NCBI GenBank assembly: GCA_947626935.1
Contig: CANQUD010000003.1
Location: 1-64,000, forward strand
Direction of reading: 5' to 3'
Length of the DNA: 64,000 bases
Source of the DNA: an uncultured Clostridia bacterium
GTDB taxonomy: Bacteria; Bacillota; Clostridia; Christensenellales; Borkfalkiaceae
Shown: positions 33,918 to 42,181 of the stretch, piece after piece
Numbering within the stretch: position 1 is the stretch's first letter
Layout: each line of letters starts with the position of its first letter
Notes under the pieces: generated by a model
The model's input: only the letters and a program-made list of their open reading frames with translations
The model's database searches: none
What the model was told of the DNA's origin: nothing
Translations under genes and position numbers: made by a program

Positions 33918-36900
33918 ATGAAAATCAGATTCGGAGTCAAGCAGATCGTGCTCGCGGCGGTCGCCGCCGTGCTCGTCGGCGTGCTCATCGCGGGGAACAT
34001 CATTCTCAACAACTATGCGCCCATTCTGCACGGCTTCTTCGGCGGATATGCCGCATCGATGGAAGGGACGAGCGCAACGAGCGAGGAATCCGTCTTTGCG
34101 GATCAGGTCATTCAGGACGTCGCCGAGGACAGCATGGTCCTTCTCAAGAACGAAAAGGACGAGGAAGGGAAGCCCTACCTTCCCTATTCCGTCTCGGACA
34201 AGGTCAATCTCTTCGGCTGGGGCGCGACGGACTACGGCTTCCTGCTCGTCGGCGGCGGAAGCGGCGGCACGAACATCACGAAGGAAAAGCCCAACCGCGT
34301 GACGCTGACGGAAGCGTTCAAGGCGCAAGGACTCGAATACAACGAAGAATTGACGAGAGCGTATGTAGATTTTTCCGATTTCGACGCGGACTACCGTTCG
34401 GGCGGCTCCACGGGCGCAGACGTTGAGCTGAGCCTCAAAAATCCCCCCGAGAGCTTCTATACCCAGCAGCTCATGACAAACGCTTTGGCGTATTCAGACA
34501 AGGCGATCGTCGTGCTCTCCCGCTGGGGCGCCGAGAACGGCGGCGGCGAAGAACTCAAGAATATCGGAAAGTACGGCGGCGGCACCTTCCTCGAACTGAC
34601 GGAAGAGGAAAAGGTCATCTTCCGCAAACTTGCGGAGTACGGGTTCACCGTCACCGTCCTTCTCAACACGACCAACCCCCTCGAACTCAAGTTCCTCGAG
34701 GAGTACGACAACATCAAGGCTTGCCTGTATGTCGGGATCCCGGGGCAGTCGGGCTGCATGGCGATCCCCAATCTGCTGTTCGGCTCCAAGATCACCGAAG
34801 ACGGCGAGGTCGAGATCAGCCCTTCGGGACGGCTCAACGACACCTACGCCTACAGCTGGCAGGAAAACAGCCCCAACTACAACAACGTCGGCGTGACGAC
34901 CAACATCGCCTACAAAGAGGGCATCTATGTCGGCTACAAGTGGTACGAGACCGCGGAGGCGGAGGGCTTCTTTGCAGGAAAGGGGACGAGCTATGAGAAC
35001 GTTGTGCAATTTCCCTTTGGCTACGGACTCTCCTATACGACCTTCAAGCAGACCATAAAAGAAGTGACGCATGAGGGAGATAAGGTCTACGACAGCGCCG
35101 AACTCTTGGGCGAGGGCGAATATAAAGTCACCGTCGAAGTGGAGAACACGGGAGAGCATGCGGGCAAGGAAGTCGTGCAGCTCTACTACACCGCTCCTTA
35201 CACCTCGGGCGGGATCGAAAAGGCGAGCATCAATCTCCTCGCATTCGGCAAGACGGGACTTCTGGATCCCGGGCAGAAGGAAGAGGTCGAACTCATCTTC
35301 ACCGCCTACGGCATGGCATCCTACGACGATTACGACAAGAACAAAAACAATTTCAAGGGCTATGAACTCGACAAGGGACTGTACGAAGTCAAGCTCATGC
35401 AGAACGCCCACACGCCCGTTGCGGGGACGGGGAACGAAGTCAAGATCTCCTTCAATTCCACGAACGGGATCACATTCGAGACGGACCCCGTCACGGGGAA
35501 CAAGGTCGAAAATCTCTTCACGGGGGACAACGCCTATGCAGGCGTCCCGATCGACGGCAGCAACGGCGTCAACGGCGGCGTCACCTATCTCTCGAGAGAG
35601 AATGGCTTTGCAAACTACAGCAGCGCGATCACGCCCGTCGGCACGGTGACGCAGCTCGCAACGGATCAGAGGGGTTCGGTCGGCAACAAGAGCGGTTATA
35701 CCTACACGGGGTACGAAACGAAGGCGATCAAGGACGAAGTCGCGACCTATCAATACGGCGCGAACAAGACGCTCACGATCGTCTCCTTGGACGACGAGGA
35801 CGAGTCGGCTCCCACCCTCGCCCAGCTCAACGGTACCGAGCAAGCCGTGTTAAAGACGCAGACATGGCTCCTCGAGGTGCTCTTCGGAGAGGATCGGACT
35901 GCGGCGGAGGAATTCTGGGACCTTCTTCTTAACCAGCTCACCCAGACCGACATCAAGAACCTCATCGGCATGAGCGGATTCAAGACGGTCGCGCTCGAGT
36001 CCATCGGCAAGCCGCTCAACACCGACAAGGACGGTCCCGCGGGCTTCAACAACAACGTCGTCGATGCAAATACGATGACGCCCTTCCCCACTTTCCCCGC
36101 AGAGACCCTCTCGGGCTGCTCGTGGAACACGGAATTGATGTACGAGATCGGGCACGCGCAGGGACTCATCGGCACGTCCATGGGCGTGCAGGGCTGGTAT
36201 GCCCCGGGCGTCAACCTGCACCGTTCTCCCTACAATTCGAGAAACTATGAGTATTACAGCGAGGACGGCAGACTTTCGGGCTATATGGCGGCAAAGACCA
36301 TCGAGGGCGCGAAGGACTACGGCGTGTATTGTTATCTGAAGCACTTCGTGCTCGCCGAGAGCGGACAGAACTCCAACGAGTGGTATGAGTGGATCACGGA
36401 GCAGGCGCTCCGCGAGAACTACTGCAAGCCCTTCGAGATCGCCGTCAAGGTAGGCGGGGCGAACGCCATGATGTCCGCCTTCAACTGCGTCGGCGCCATT
36501 TGGTCAGGCTACAACCATGCGCTCCTGACGACGATGCTCCGCGAGGAGTGGGGCTTCCAAGGCTCCGTCATCACCGACTGGGGGCAGGACTACATGGGCA
36601 ACTACGGCAGAGCGATCAAGGCGGGCAACAACATGTGGCTCCGCAACGAAAGTTCGGCTGCCGACATCAAGTTCGACGGCGCGGGCGAGGAGTATGCCGC
36701 AAGGCAGTCGGCAAGGGGGATCCTCTATACCTATCTCGACACCCTCTACACGTCGGGGCTTGAATCGCAGGCGCCGACGGCAGCGCCCTTCTCGCCGCTC
36801 TTCGTCTCGCTCTGGACGATCGTCGACGTCGTGCTCGTGCTCGGGATCGCGGCATGCGTGCTGTTCTTCTTCTGGTCGCCGAGAAAGAAGCTGCCCGAGG

Positions 36901-37016
36901 GAACGGCTGCTTCCAGACTGAAGGAAGAGATCCCCGAGGAACTTCCCGAGAATTCTCCCGAAGAGAAGAAAGAAGACGCACCCGCCGATGCGCCCAAGGA
37001 CGATTCGGAGAAATAA
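33918..37016 (+). CDS. Permuted GH3 beta-glucosidase, anchored by helices at both ends
   Basis: 1032 residues. Domain order is reversed compared with classic GH3: the alpha/beta sandwich comes first (about 60-385, ending FPFGYGLSYTTF), then an FnIII domain (about 400-490), then the TIM barrel (about 675-935) with DGPAGFNN, YLKHFVLAE and the nucleophile Asp887 in VITDWGQDY. Permuted GH3 enzymes are known from Ruminococcus and Butyrivibrio. Here there is also a membrane helix at the N-terminus (about 8-28) and another at about 958-985, followed by a basic stop-transfer and an acidic Pro/Glu cytoplasmic tail. The enzyme is thus held to the membrane twice. The ATG at 33918 follows AGGAGG. It would release glucose from oligosaccharides made by the GH16. 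Confidence 0.88.
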   Translation: MKIRFGVKQIVLAAVAAVLVGVLIAGNIILNNYAPILHGFFGGYAASMEGTSATSEESVFADQVIQDVAEDSMVLLKNEKDEEGKPYLPYSVSDKVNLFGWGATDYGFLLVGGGSGGTNITKEKPNRVTLTEAFKAQGLEYNEELTRAYVDFSDFDADYRSGGSTGADVELSLKNPPESFYTQQLMTNALAYSDKAIVVLSRWGAENGGGEELKNIGKYGGGTFLELTEEEKVIFRKLAEYGFTVTVLLNTTNPLELKFLEEYDNIKACLYVGIPGQSGCMAIPNLLFGSKITEDGEVEISPSGRLNDTYAYSWQENSPNYNNVGVTTNIAYKEGIYVGYKWYETAEAEGFFAGKGTSYENVVQFPFGYGLSYTTFKQTIKEVTHEGDKVYDSAELLGEGEYKVTVEVENTGEHAGKEVVQLYYTAPYTSGGIEKASINLLAFGKTGLLDPGQKEEVELIFTAYGMASYDDYDKNKNNFKGYELDKGLYEVKLMQNAHTPVAGTGNEVKISFNSTNGITFETDPVTGNKVENLFTGDNAYAGVPIDGSNGVNGGVTYLSRENGFANYSSAITPVGTVTQLATDQRGSVGNKSGYTYTGYETKAIKDEVATYQYGANKTLTIVSLDDEDESAPTLAQLNGTEQAVLKTQTWLLEVLFGEDRTAAEEFWDLLLNQLTQTDIKNLIGMSGFKTVALESIGKPLNTDKDGPAGFNNNVVDANTMTPFPTFPAETLSGCSWNTELMYEIGHAQGLIGTSMGVQGWYAPGVNLHRSPYNSRNYEYYSEDGRLSGYMAAKTIEGAKDYGVYCYLKHFVLAESGQNSNEWYEWITEQALRENYCKPFEIAVKVGGANAMMSAFNCVGAIWSGYNHALLTTMLREEWGFQGSVITDWGQDYMGNYGRAIKAGNNMWLRNESSAADIKFDGAGEEYAARQSARGILYTYLDTLYTSGLESQAPTAAPFSPLFVSLWTIVDVVLVLGIAACVLFFFWSPRKKLPEGTAASRLKEEIPEELPENSPEEKKEDAPADAPKDDSEK

Positions 37017-37022
37017 TGAAAT

Positions 37023-37054
37023 AAAAACAACGGCAGGTACCTGCCGTTGTTTTT
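37023..37054. terminator. Bidirectional terminator
   Basis: The perfect palindrome AAAAACAACGGCAG-GTAC-CTGCCGTTGTTTTT works in both directions. It ends the GH3 operon (+) and backs up termination of mnmG (-) beyond the repeat island. Confidence 0.92.
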
Positions 37055-37057
37055 ATA

Positions 37058-37190
37058 TTGAGTGAATAACACCCCTTCCGTCACTGCGTGACACCCACCC
37101 CTCGAGGGGTGGGCAAGAGGGACCTTGGCTCCCCCTTGAGGGGGAGCTGTCGCCATCGGCGACAGAGGGGGTGTCTCTGTGCGATCGCGT
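37058..37190. repeat. Intergenic repeat island 7
   Basis: An inverted F element (37069-37117) is followed by a C-type part with CTCCCCCTTGAGGGGGAG and the stem CTGTCGCC-at-CGGCGACAG. The stretch 37069-37144 is the closest visible relative of the insertion inside mnmG. Confidence 0.78.
37069..37117 (-). repeat. F-family repeat, copy F4
   Basis: ACACCCCTTCCGTCACTGCG, then TGACACCCACCCCTCGAGGG ending GTGGGCAAG. Read on the minus strand in one frame it gives SCPPLEGWVSRSDGRGV, which compares with ACPPLDGVSRSDGRGV inside MnmG. Confidence 0.8.
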
Positions 37191-37206
37191 CATGCTGCCT
37201 GTGCGC

Positions 37207-39156
37207 TCAATTTCGCAAAGATAAATACACCATGAGGACGGCGATGTCGGCGGGGGAGACCCCCGAGATGCGTTCCGCCTGCCCGAGACTGAGCGGCTTG
37301 ATCTTGTTGAGCTTTTCCCGCGCCTCGAGACGCAGCCCCTCGATCGTTTCGTAGTCGAGGTCGGGCGGAAGGGGCTTCCCTTCCATGCGCCGCGCCTTCT
37401 CCGCTTCCGCCTCCGCCCGCTTGAGGTAGCCCTCGTATCTGATCTCCGTTTCGCAGGAGAGCATGACGTCCTTGGGAAGGTCACGGGGGAGAGAGAAGAC
37501 TTCCGCGATCTCCGAAAGGGGAATGCCGCGGCGGATGAGATCCGCATAGCTGACGCCCGCGGTGAGAGGGGGCTCGCCGTGTTTTCGCACGACCATGTCC
37601 GCGATCCCCTGTTCGGCACGTCCCTTGAGAAGGTCCATGAGTCCGTCCCGCTGTCTTTTGCGGTTTCGGTATACCATGTACCGCCTTTCATCGACAAGCC
37701 CGCAGGCATGTCCGTATTCGGTGAGCCGCAGATCGGCGTTGTCTTGCCGCAGGGAGAGGCGGAATTCCGCCCGCGACGTCATCATGCGATAGGGTTCGTC
37801 CGTGCCCTTCGTGACGAGGTCGTCGAGGAGCACGCCGATGTATGCTTCGTCCCGCCGCAGGACGAGCGGGGGAAGATCTCGCAGCTTGAGCGAGGCGTTA
37901 ATGCCCGCCATGAGTCCCTGCGCCGCCGCTTCCTCATAGCCGCTCGTGCCGTTGATCTGTCCCGCCGTGAAGAGTCCTTCGACGCGCTTATATTCGAGGG
38001 TCGGATAGAGGTCGAGGGAGTCGATGCAGTCGTATTCGATCGCATAGGCATAGCGGACGATGTCGCAGTGTTCGAGTCCCTTGACCGTACGGTACATTTC
38101 TTTCTGCAGATCGTGGGGAAGGGAAGTGGACAGCCCCTGCACGTAGACCTCGGTCGTGTCTGCCCCCTCGGGTTCCAGAAAGAGCTGATGGCGGGGCTTG
38201 TCCGCGAACCGCACGACTTTCGTCTCGATCGAGGGACAGTACCTCGGTCCCGTCGAGGAAATCTGCCCGTTGTAGAGGGGAGCGCGGTCGAGATTTTGAA
38301 GGATGACCTCGTGCGTCCTTTCGTTCGTCCACCCGAGATGGCAGGGCGTCTGCTCTTCGGGGACGGTTTCGTTCAAAAAGGAGAATGGATACGTATTTTC
38401 GCCCGCTTGGACGTCGAGGGCGGAGAAGTCCACCGTCCTTCCGTCGAGACGGGCGGGCGTCCCCGTCTTGAACCGCCTGACGCGAAAGCCGAGGGAGAGA
38501 AGGGACTGCGTGAGCGCGGTCGCCCGCGAGAAGCCGTTCGGACCGCTCTCCGCGACCGTTTCGCCCGTGATCGTCTGCGCGTTGAGATAGACGCCCGTCG
38601 CGACGACGACGGCGCGGCAGGAAAAGATCCCCCCGTACGTCGTCCTGACGCCGACGACGCGAGGGGGAAGAACACCCCTTCCGTCACTGCGCGACACTCC
38701 GTCGAGGGGCGGGCAAGCGGGATCTTGACTCCCCCTTGAGGGGGCGTCATTCAAATTCTCCACCAAGATCTCCGCCGCTTCGCCCTGCACGATGCGAAGA
38801 TTTTTCGTGTGCTCGAGGACGCGCTTCATCTCGGTGTGATACTTGTTCTTATCCACCTGCGCACGGAGAGACTGCACGGCGGCGCCCTTTCCCTCGTTCA
38901 GCATCCGATATTGCAGGGCGCACTTGTCGGCGACGAGACCCATTTCCCCGCCGAGCGCGTCGATCTCACGCACTAAATGCCCCTTCGCCGTACCGCCGAC
39001 GGAGGGGTTGCAGGGCATGAAGCCGATACTGTCGAGATTGAGGGTGAGCATGACGGTCGAACATCCCGTCCGCGCGAGGGCGAGGGCGGCTTCGCACCCC
39101 GCATGTCCCGCGCCGATGACGACGGCGTCAACGCTTCCTTCCGAAAAAGTACGCAT
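37207..39156 (-). CDS. mnmG: tRNA uridine-5-carboxymethylaminomethyl modification enzyme MnmG, with in-frame repeat-derived insert
   Basis: 649 residues. With MnmE it modifies U34 of certain tRNAs using FAD. The dinucleotide fold is VVIGAGHAGCEAALA (13-27). NPSVGGTAKGHLVREIDALGG and the C-terminal region LNKIKPLSLGQAERISGVSPADI are typical. The protein is about 30 residues longer than usual. The excess lies at residues 135-166, between EILVEN and VVGVRTTYGG, and is encoded by an F/C-family repeat (38672-38744) read in frame. Without it the length (about 618) is normal. The rest of the gene looks fully conserved, so the enzyme is probably active. No clear ribosome site precedes the ATG. It lies upstream of a repeat island and next to dnaA, the usual origin-proximal place for this gene. 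Confidence 0.93.
   Translation of the reverse strand: MRTFSEGSVDAVVIGAGHAGCEAALALARTGCSTVMLTLNLDSIGFMPCNPSVGGTAKGHLVREIDALGGEMGLVADKCALQYRMLNEGKGAAVQSLRAQVDKNKYHTEMKRVLEHTKNLRIVQGEAAEILVENLNDAPSRGSQDPACPPLDGVSRSDGRGVLPPRVVGVRTTYGGIFSCRAVVVATGVYLNAQTITGETVAESGPNGFSRATALTQSLLSLGFRVRRFKTGTPARLDGRTVDFSALDVQAGENTYPFSFLNETVPEEQTPCHLGWTNERTHEVILQNLDRAPLYNGQISSTGPRYCPSIETKVVRFADKPRHQLFLEPEGADTTEVYVQGLSTSLPHDLQKEMYRTVKGLEHCDIVRYAYAIEYDCIDSLDLYPTLEYKRVEGLFTAGQINGTSGYEEAAAQGLMAGINASLKLRDLPPLVLRRDEAYIGVLLDDLVTKGTDEPYRMMTSRAEFRLSLRQDNADLRLTEYGHACGLVDERRYMVYRNRKRQRDGLMDLLKGRAEQGIADMVVRKHGEPPLTAGVSYADLIRRGIPLSEIAEVFSLPRDLPKDVMLSCETEIRYEGYLKRAEAEAEKARRMEGKPLPPDLDYETIEGLRLEAREKLNKIKPLSLGQAERISGVSPADIAVLMVYLSLRN
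38659..38750 (-). repeat. F/C-family repeat inserted in the mnmG reading frame (F5)
   Basis: 38672-38744 matches 37069-37144 at roughly 90 percent by eye, with a net 3-bp deletion. It encodes NDAPSRGSQDPACPPLDG, then VSRSDGRGVLPPR. There is no stop and no frameshift. The hairpin arms are weaker than in the intergenic copies (CTCCGTCGAGGGGCGGG instead of CCCACCCCTCGAGGGGTGGG). Confidence 0.9.
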
Positions 39157-39248
39157 AGTCGTTGAAATGAATGATTTTGCCTGTTTTTTGTTTCCCGAGG
39201 GGGGGATGACGTGGATACCCTTGGCTCCCCTCGGGGGTCCCGCTTTCT

Positions 39249-39352
39249 CTTGTCGCCCCTCACAGGGGAGATGTCGAGGCGTAGCCGAGACAGAGGGGTT
39301 TTAACCCCTTTGGCTCACTACGTTCGCCACTTCCCCTAAAAGGGGCAGCGAG
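39249..39352 (+). repeat. C-family repeat, copy C4
   Basis: CTTGTCGCCCCTCACAGGGG, GATGTCGAGGCGTAGCCGAG, then paired AGGGGTTTT/AACCCCTTT and the end AAGGGGCAGCGAG. It has no H insertion. Confidence 0.7.
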
Positions 39353-39469
39353 AGGAAAACTGCGGTGACCCACACCCCTACCCCTCTCCCATGGAGAGGG
39401 TGGACTTGAACCCCCTCCGTGGGAGGGGGATGTCGCAACGCGACAGGGGGTGGGGCGTGTTCTCAATCG

Positions 39470-39629
39470 CTGCGCGTGGCGGGGTCTCCCCGCCAAAGCG
39501 CACCCCATTTGCCACACTACCGTAGGCTTAATGTCCCTACAAATAACGTGTTCGGAGTGACCTAATTGATGAACAACGTTACATCGCTCGCGCGGATTTA
39601 TTTTGCGAAGCAAAAGAAATCGCGCGAAA
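39470..39629 (-). repeat. A-family structured repeat, copy A4
   Basis: Read on the minus strand it begins TTTCGCGCGATTTCTTTTGC, 6 bp after the dnaA stop, with the stem partner GCAAAATAAATCCGCGCGAG. The core is present with a few changes (TTGTTCATCAATTAGGTCAC). Stem 2 is GCCTACGGTAGTGTGGC and stem 3 is GGCGGGGAGACCCCGCC. The A/T-rich first hairpin could help end dnaA transcription. Confidence 0.75.
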
Positions 39630-39635
39630 TTAATT

Positions 39636-40973
39636 TTATTGTTTCAGTACCGCGCTCTTGATGTCGTTGACGTCCTTGGTCGTGGCGTCGGAGACCTTCA
39701 TGAGCGAGGCGATCTTGTCGCGCGAGTAGATGACCGTGGCGTGGTCCCTGCCGCCCATCTCCTTTCCGACGGTGACAAGGGGGAGCGCCAGCATTTCGCA
39801 CATGAGATAGGTGCAGATCTGTCTCGCCCGCACGAGTTCCGCCCGCTTGTTCTTGCCGAGAAGGGCGTCCCGCGAGATCGAGAAGTGTGTGCACGTCGCA
39901 TGGATGATGCTCTCGGGGGTGACGACCGCCGTCTCGTCCACATTGATGGCTTCCTGCAGGGCGGTCGCGGCGAGCTTGAGGGTGATCGGCTCCTCATGCA
40001 GTTTGCTCGCAAAGATGACCGTGTTGAGCCTTCCTTCGAGCGTCCGCACGTTGCTGTCTGAATTTTTCGCGAGGAAATTGAGGACATCGTCGGGCACGAC
40101 ATACTTTTTCTCGAGCGCCTTGCGCTTCAGAATGGCGATCTTCGTTTCGAGGTCGGGCGGCTGGATGTCTGCGATGAGTCCCCCCTCGAAGCGGGTGCGG
40201 AGACGTTCCTCGAGCGTTGTCAGGTCCTTTGCGGGGCAGTCGGAAGAGATGACGATCTGCTTATTCTGCGAGGAAAGTTCGTTGAAGGTATGGAAGAAGG
40301 CTTCCTGTACGCCGTATTTCCCCGCCCAGAACTGGATGTCGTCGATGAGGAGCACGTCCACACCCCTGTAGCGGTTGCGGAAGCGGGATTCCCTGCCTTC
40401 GCCCTTCCTTGCAAGGCTGTCGACAAATTCGTTGAGAAACTGTTCGCTCGTCGTGTATTTGACCTTGAGCGTCGGTCTCTTCTCCTTGAGTTCGTTGACG
40501 ATCGCCTGCATCAGGTGCGTCTTGCCGAGACCCGTTCCGCCGTAGATATAGAGGGGATTGTATTCCGCCCCGGGGTTGTTGGCGACCGACCGCGCCGCCG
40601 CATAGACGAACTTGTTGGACGAACCGACGACGAAGGAGTCGAAGGTATAGCGGTTGTCGACCGTGACGGGGGAGTCCTCAAAGGCGTCGGGCAGGTTGTC
40701 GAGGGTGTATTCCTCGCTCCCGTCCACGACGATGGCAACGTCCGAAAGCCCCACATCGGCGGTCTTGACCGCCTCGCGGATCTGGGAAAGATGATGGGTC
40801 GTCACCGTCTTTGCGACGAGTTCATCCTCCGCCTTCAGGACGAGGGTGCGGTTGACGACGTCCACAGGCTCGAGATTCTCGATGAAGGCGCCGTAGGGGA
40901 TGGGCATGACGAGCTGCTTGATGCGCTCGCGGATCTTCGCCCAAAGATAATCGTACTCTGTTTTTTTTGCCAT
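39636..40973 (-). CDS. dnaA: Chromosomal replication initiator DnaA
   Basis: 445 residues. Domain I is at 1-80, followed by a short linker. The AAA+ domain has Walker A GGTGLGKTH (145-153), Walker B VLLIDDIQF and the arginine-finger region ERLRTRFEGGL. The C-terminal helix-turn-helix has the DnaA signature region VGKEMGGRDHATVIYS, which reads DnaA boxes. GCGAGG precedes the ATG. dnaA is transcribed away from recF, and dnaN is not between them, unlike the usual dnaA-dnaN-recF order. mnmG lies downstream on the same strand. Confidence 0.97.
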   Translation of the reverse strand: MAKKTEYDYLWAKIRERIKQLVMPIPYGAFIENLEPVDVVNRTLVLKAEDELVAKTVTTHHLSQIREAVKTADVGLSDVAIVVDGSEEYTLDNLPDAFEDSPVTVDNRYTFDSFVVGSSNKFVYAAARSVANNPGAEYNPLYIYGGTGLGKTHLMQAIVNELKEKRPTLKVKYTTSEQFLNEFVDSLARKGEGRESRFRNRYRGVDVLLIDDIQFWAGKYGVQEAFFHTFNELSSQNKQIVISSDCPAKDLTTLEERLRTRFEGGLIADIQPPDLETKIAILKRKALEKKYVVPDDVLNFLAKNSDSNVRTLEGRLNTVIFASKLHEEPITLKLAATALQEAINVDETAVVTPESIIHATCTHFSISRDALLGKNKRAELVRARQICTYLMCEMLALPLVTVGKEMGGRDHATVIYSRDKIASLMKVSDATTKDVNDIKSAVLKQ

Positions 40974-41098
40974 TTTATCCTCGCAAATGATTTGAGTTTT
41001 TTCGGGAATTTGATATAATAAGCAAGAGGGGATCTCCCCGTAACTCCATTATAATACAAATTCGCCCGAAAAGAAAGTGATTTTGCGGATAAATCGTC
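40974..41098. other. dnaA-recF divergent gap, candidate origin region
   Basis: 125 bp, AT-rich at both ends, with divergent -10 elements (TATAAT at 41014-41019 on + and at 41053-41048 on -). The hairpin GGGGA-TC-TCCCC is at 41028-41039. There is one near-consensus DnaA box, TTATCCGCA (41092-41084, one mismatch to TTATCCACA), and a weaker TTATCCTCG at 40975-40983. No perfect box was found. Origin status rests mainly on gene polarity around this point. Confidence 0.4.
40992..41019 (+). promoter_or_regulatory. Candidate promoter for recF
   Basis: TTGAGT (40992-40997), 16-bp spacer, TATAAT (41014-41019). The recF ATG is at 41099, so the leader would be about 75 nt. Confidence 0.5.
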
Positions 41099-42181
41099 AT
41101 GGTGATCAAAAAATTGACCTTGCACAACTTCAGAAATTATGAGGATGAGGCCTTTTCCTTCGACGAAGGTCTCAATGTGCTCACAGGCAAGAACGCACAG
41201 GGCAAGACCAACTGCGCCGAGGCAGTCTACTACCTCTGCACGGGGTCCTCGCTGCGCATCCGCCATGACAGACAGCTCATCCGCCACGGCGAAAGCTGCG
41301 CAAGCATTTCCGCGGACGTGAAGAGCCGCTACGGCTCCCTCGCCCTGCGGGCGGATATCTATGAGACCAAACGGGAACTGTTTGTGAACGGAAACAAACT
41401 TTCCCGCGCGGTCGATTTCTTGGGAAACATGAACGCGGTGTTCTTCTCCCCGGGGGAACTCCGCCTCATTCAGGACGGTCCCGACGAGCGGAGACGCTTC
41501 CTGAATTTGAGCATTTCGCAGACGTCGCGGGAGTACTGCACGGCGCTCCTTCGCTACCAGAAGATCCTCGACCAGCGCAACAATCTCCTCAAAAATCACG
41601 ATATATCGATGATTTTGGAGACTTTGCCCGTATGGGACGAGCAGATGAGCCTGTATGCTTCCCGCCTCATTTCGCGCAGACGGGCGTTTTTGAGGCAGCT
41701 CTCTCCCCTTGCGGAAGAGGCGCATGCCTTCCTTACGGACGGGGCGGAACGCCTTACGGTCGGCGCCGAAGAGCGGGAAGAGTCGGAAGAGCAGATCCGC
41801 ACAAGACTGTTAAAGGAATTTGACTATTCGCGGGAGAGAGACCTGCGGCTCGGCTTCACGACGGTGGGACCGCACCGCGACGACGTCAAGATCGCCATTG
41901 ACGGGGAAGAGGCGCGGGGATTTGCCTCGCAGGGACAGGCGCGGACGGCGGCGCTCTCCCTCAAGCTCGCCGAACTCAAGATCTTCGAGACGCTGACGGG
42001 GGAGCCGCCTGTGCTCATTCTCGACGATGTCATGAGCGAACTCGACCTTCCGCGGCGGAAGAAACTCCTTTCCCGCATCAGGGACGTGCAGTGTATCCTC
42101 ACCTGCACGCACGCCGAGCGCGTCCTCTACGGGACGGACTGCAAAAAAATCAGGATCCAAGGGGGGAAGATCGTTCCATGA
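41099..42181 (+). CDS. recF: DNA replication/repair ATPase RecF
   Basis: 360 residues, a loader of RecA at gaps in single-stranded DNA. Walker A is GKNAQGKTN (30-38), the ABC signature region is FASQGQARTAALSLKLAE and Walker B is PVLILDDVMSELD. The N-terminal MVIKKLTLHNFRNYEDEAF is typical. Only a weak ribosome site is visible. Its stop overlaps the next start (ATGA). It is divergent from dnaA with no dnaN in between. Confidence 0.95.
   Translation: MVIKKLTLHNFRNYEDEAFSFDEGLNVLTGKNAQGKTNCAEAVYYLCTGSSLRIRHDRQLIRHGESCASISADVKSRYGSLALRADIYETKRELFVNGNKLSRAVDFLGNMNAVFFSPGELRLIQDGPDERRRFLNLSISQTSREYCTALLRYQKILDQRNNLLKNHDISMILETLPVWDEQMSLYASRLISRRRAFLRQLSPLAEEAHAFLTDGAERLTVGAEEREESEEQIRTRLLKEFDYSRERDLRLGFTTVGPHRDDVKIAIDGEEARGFASQGQARTAALSLKLAELKIFETLTGEPPVLILDDVMSELDLPRRKKLLSRIRDVQCILTCTHAERVLYGTDCKKIRIQGGKIVP

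Larger units (their letters stand above)
39190..39635. repeat. Intergenic repeat island 8
   Basis: C4 (39249-39352), inverted E/B arms (about 39360-39460, with CGGTGACCCACACCCC and CCCTCTCCCATGGAGAGG) and inverted A4 (39470-39629), which lies just after the dnaA stop. No gene is supported. Confidence 0.78.
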
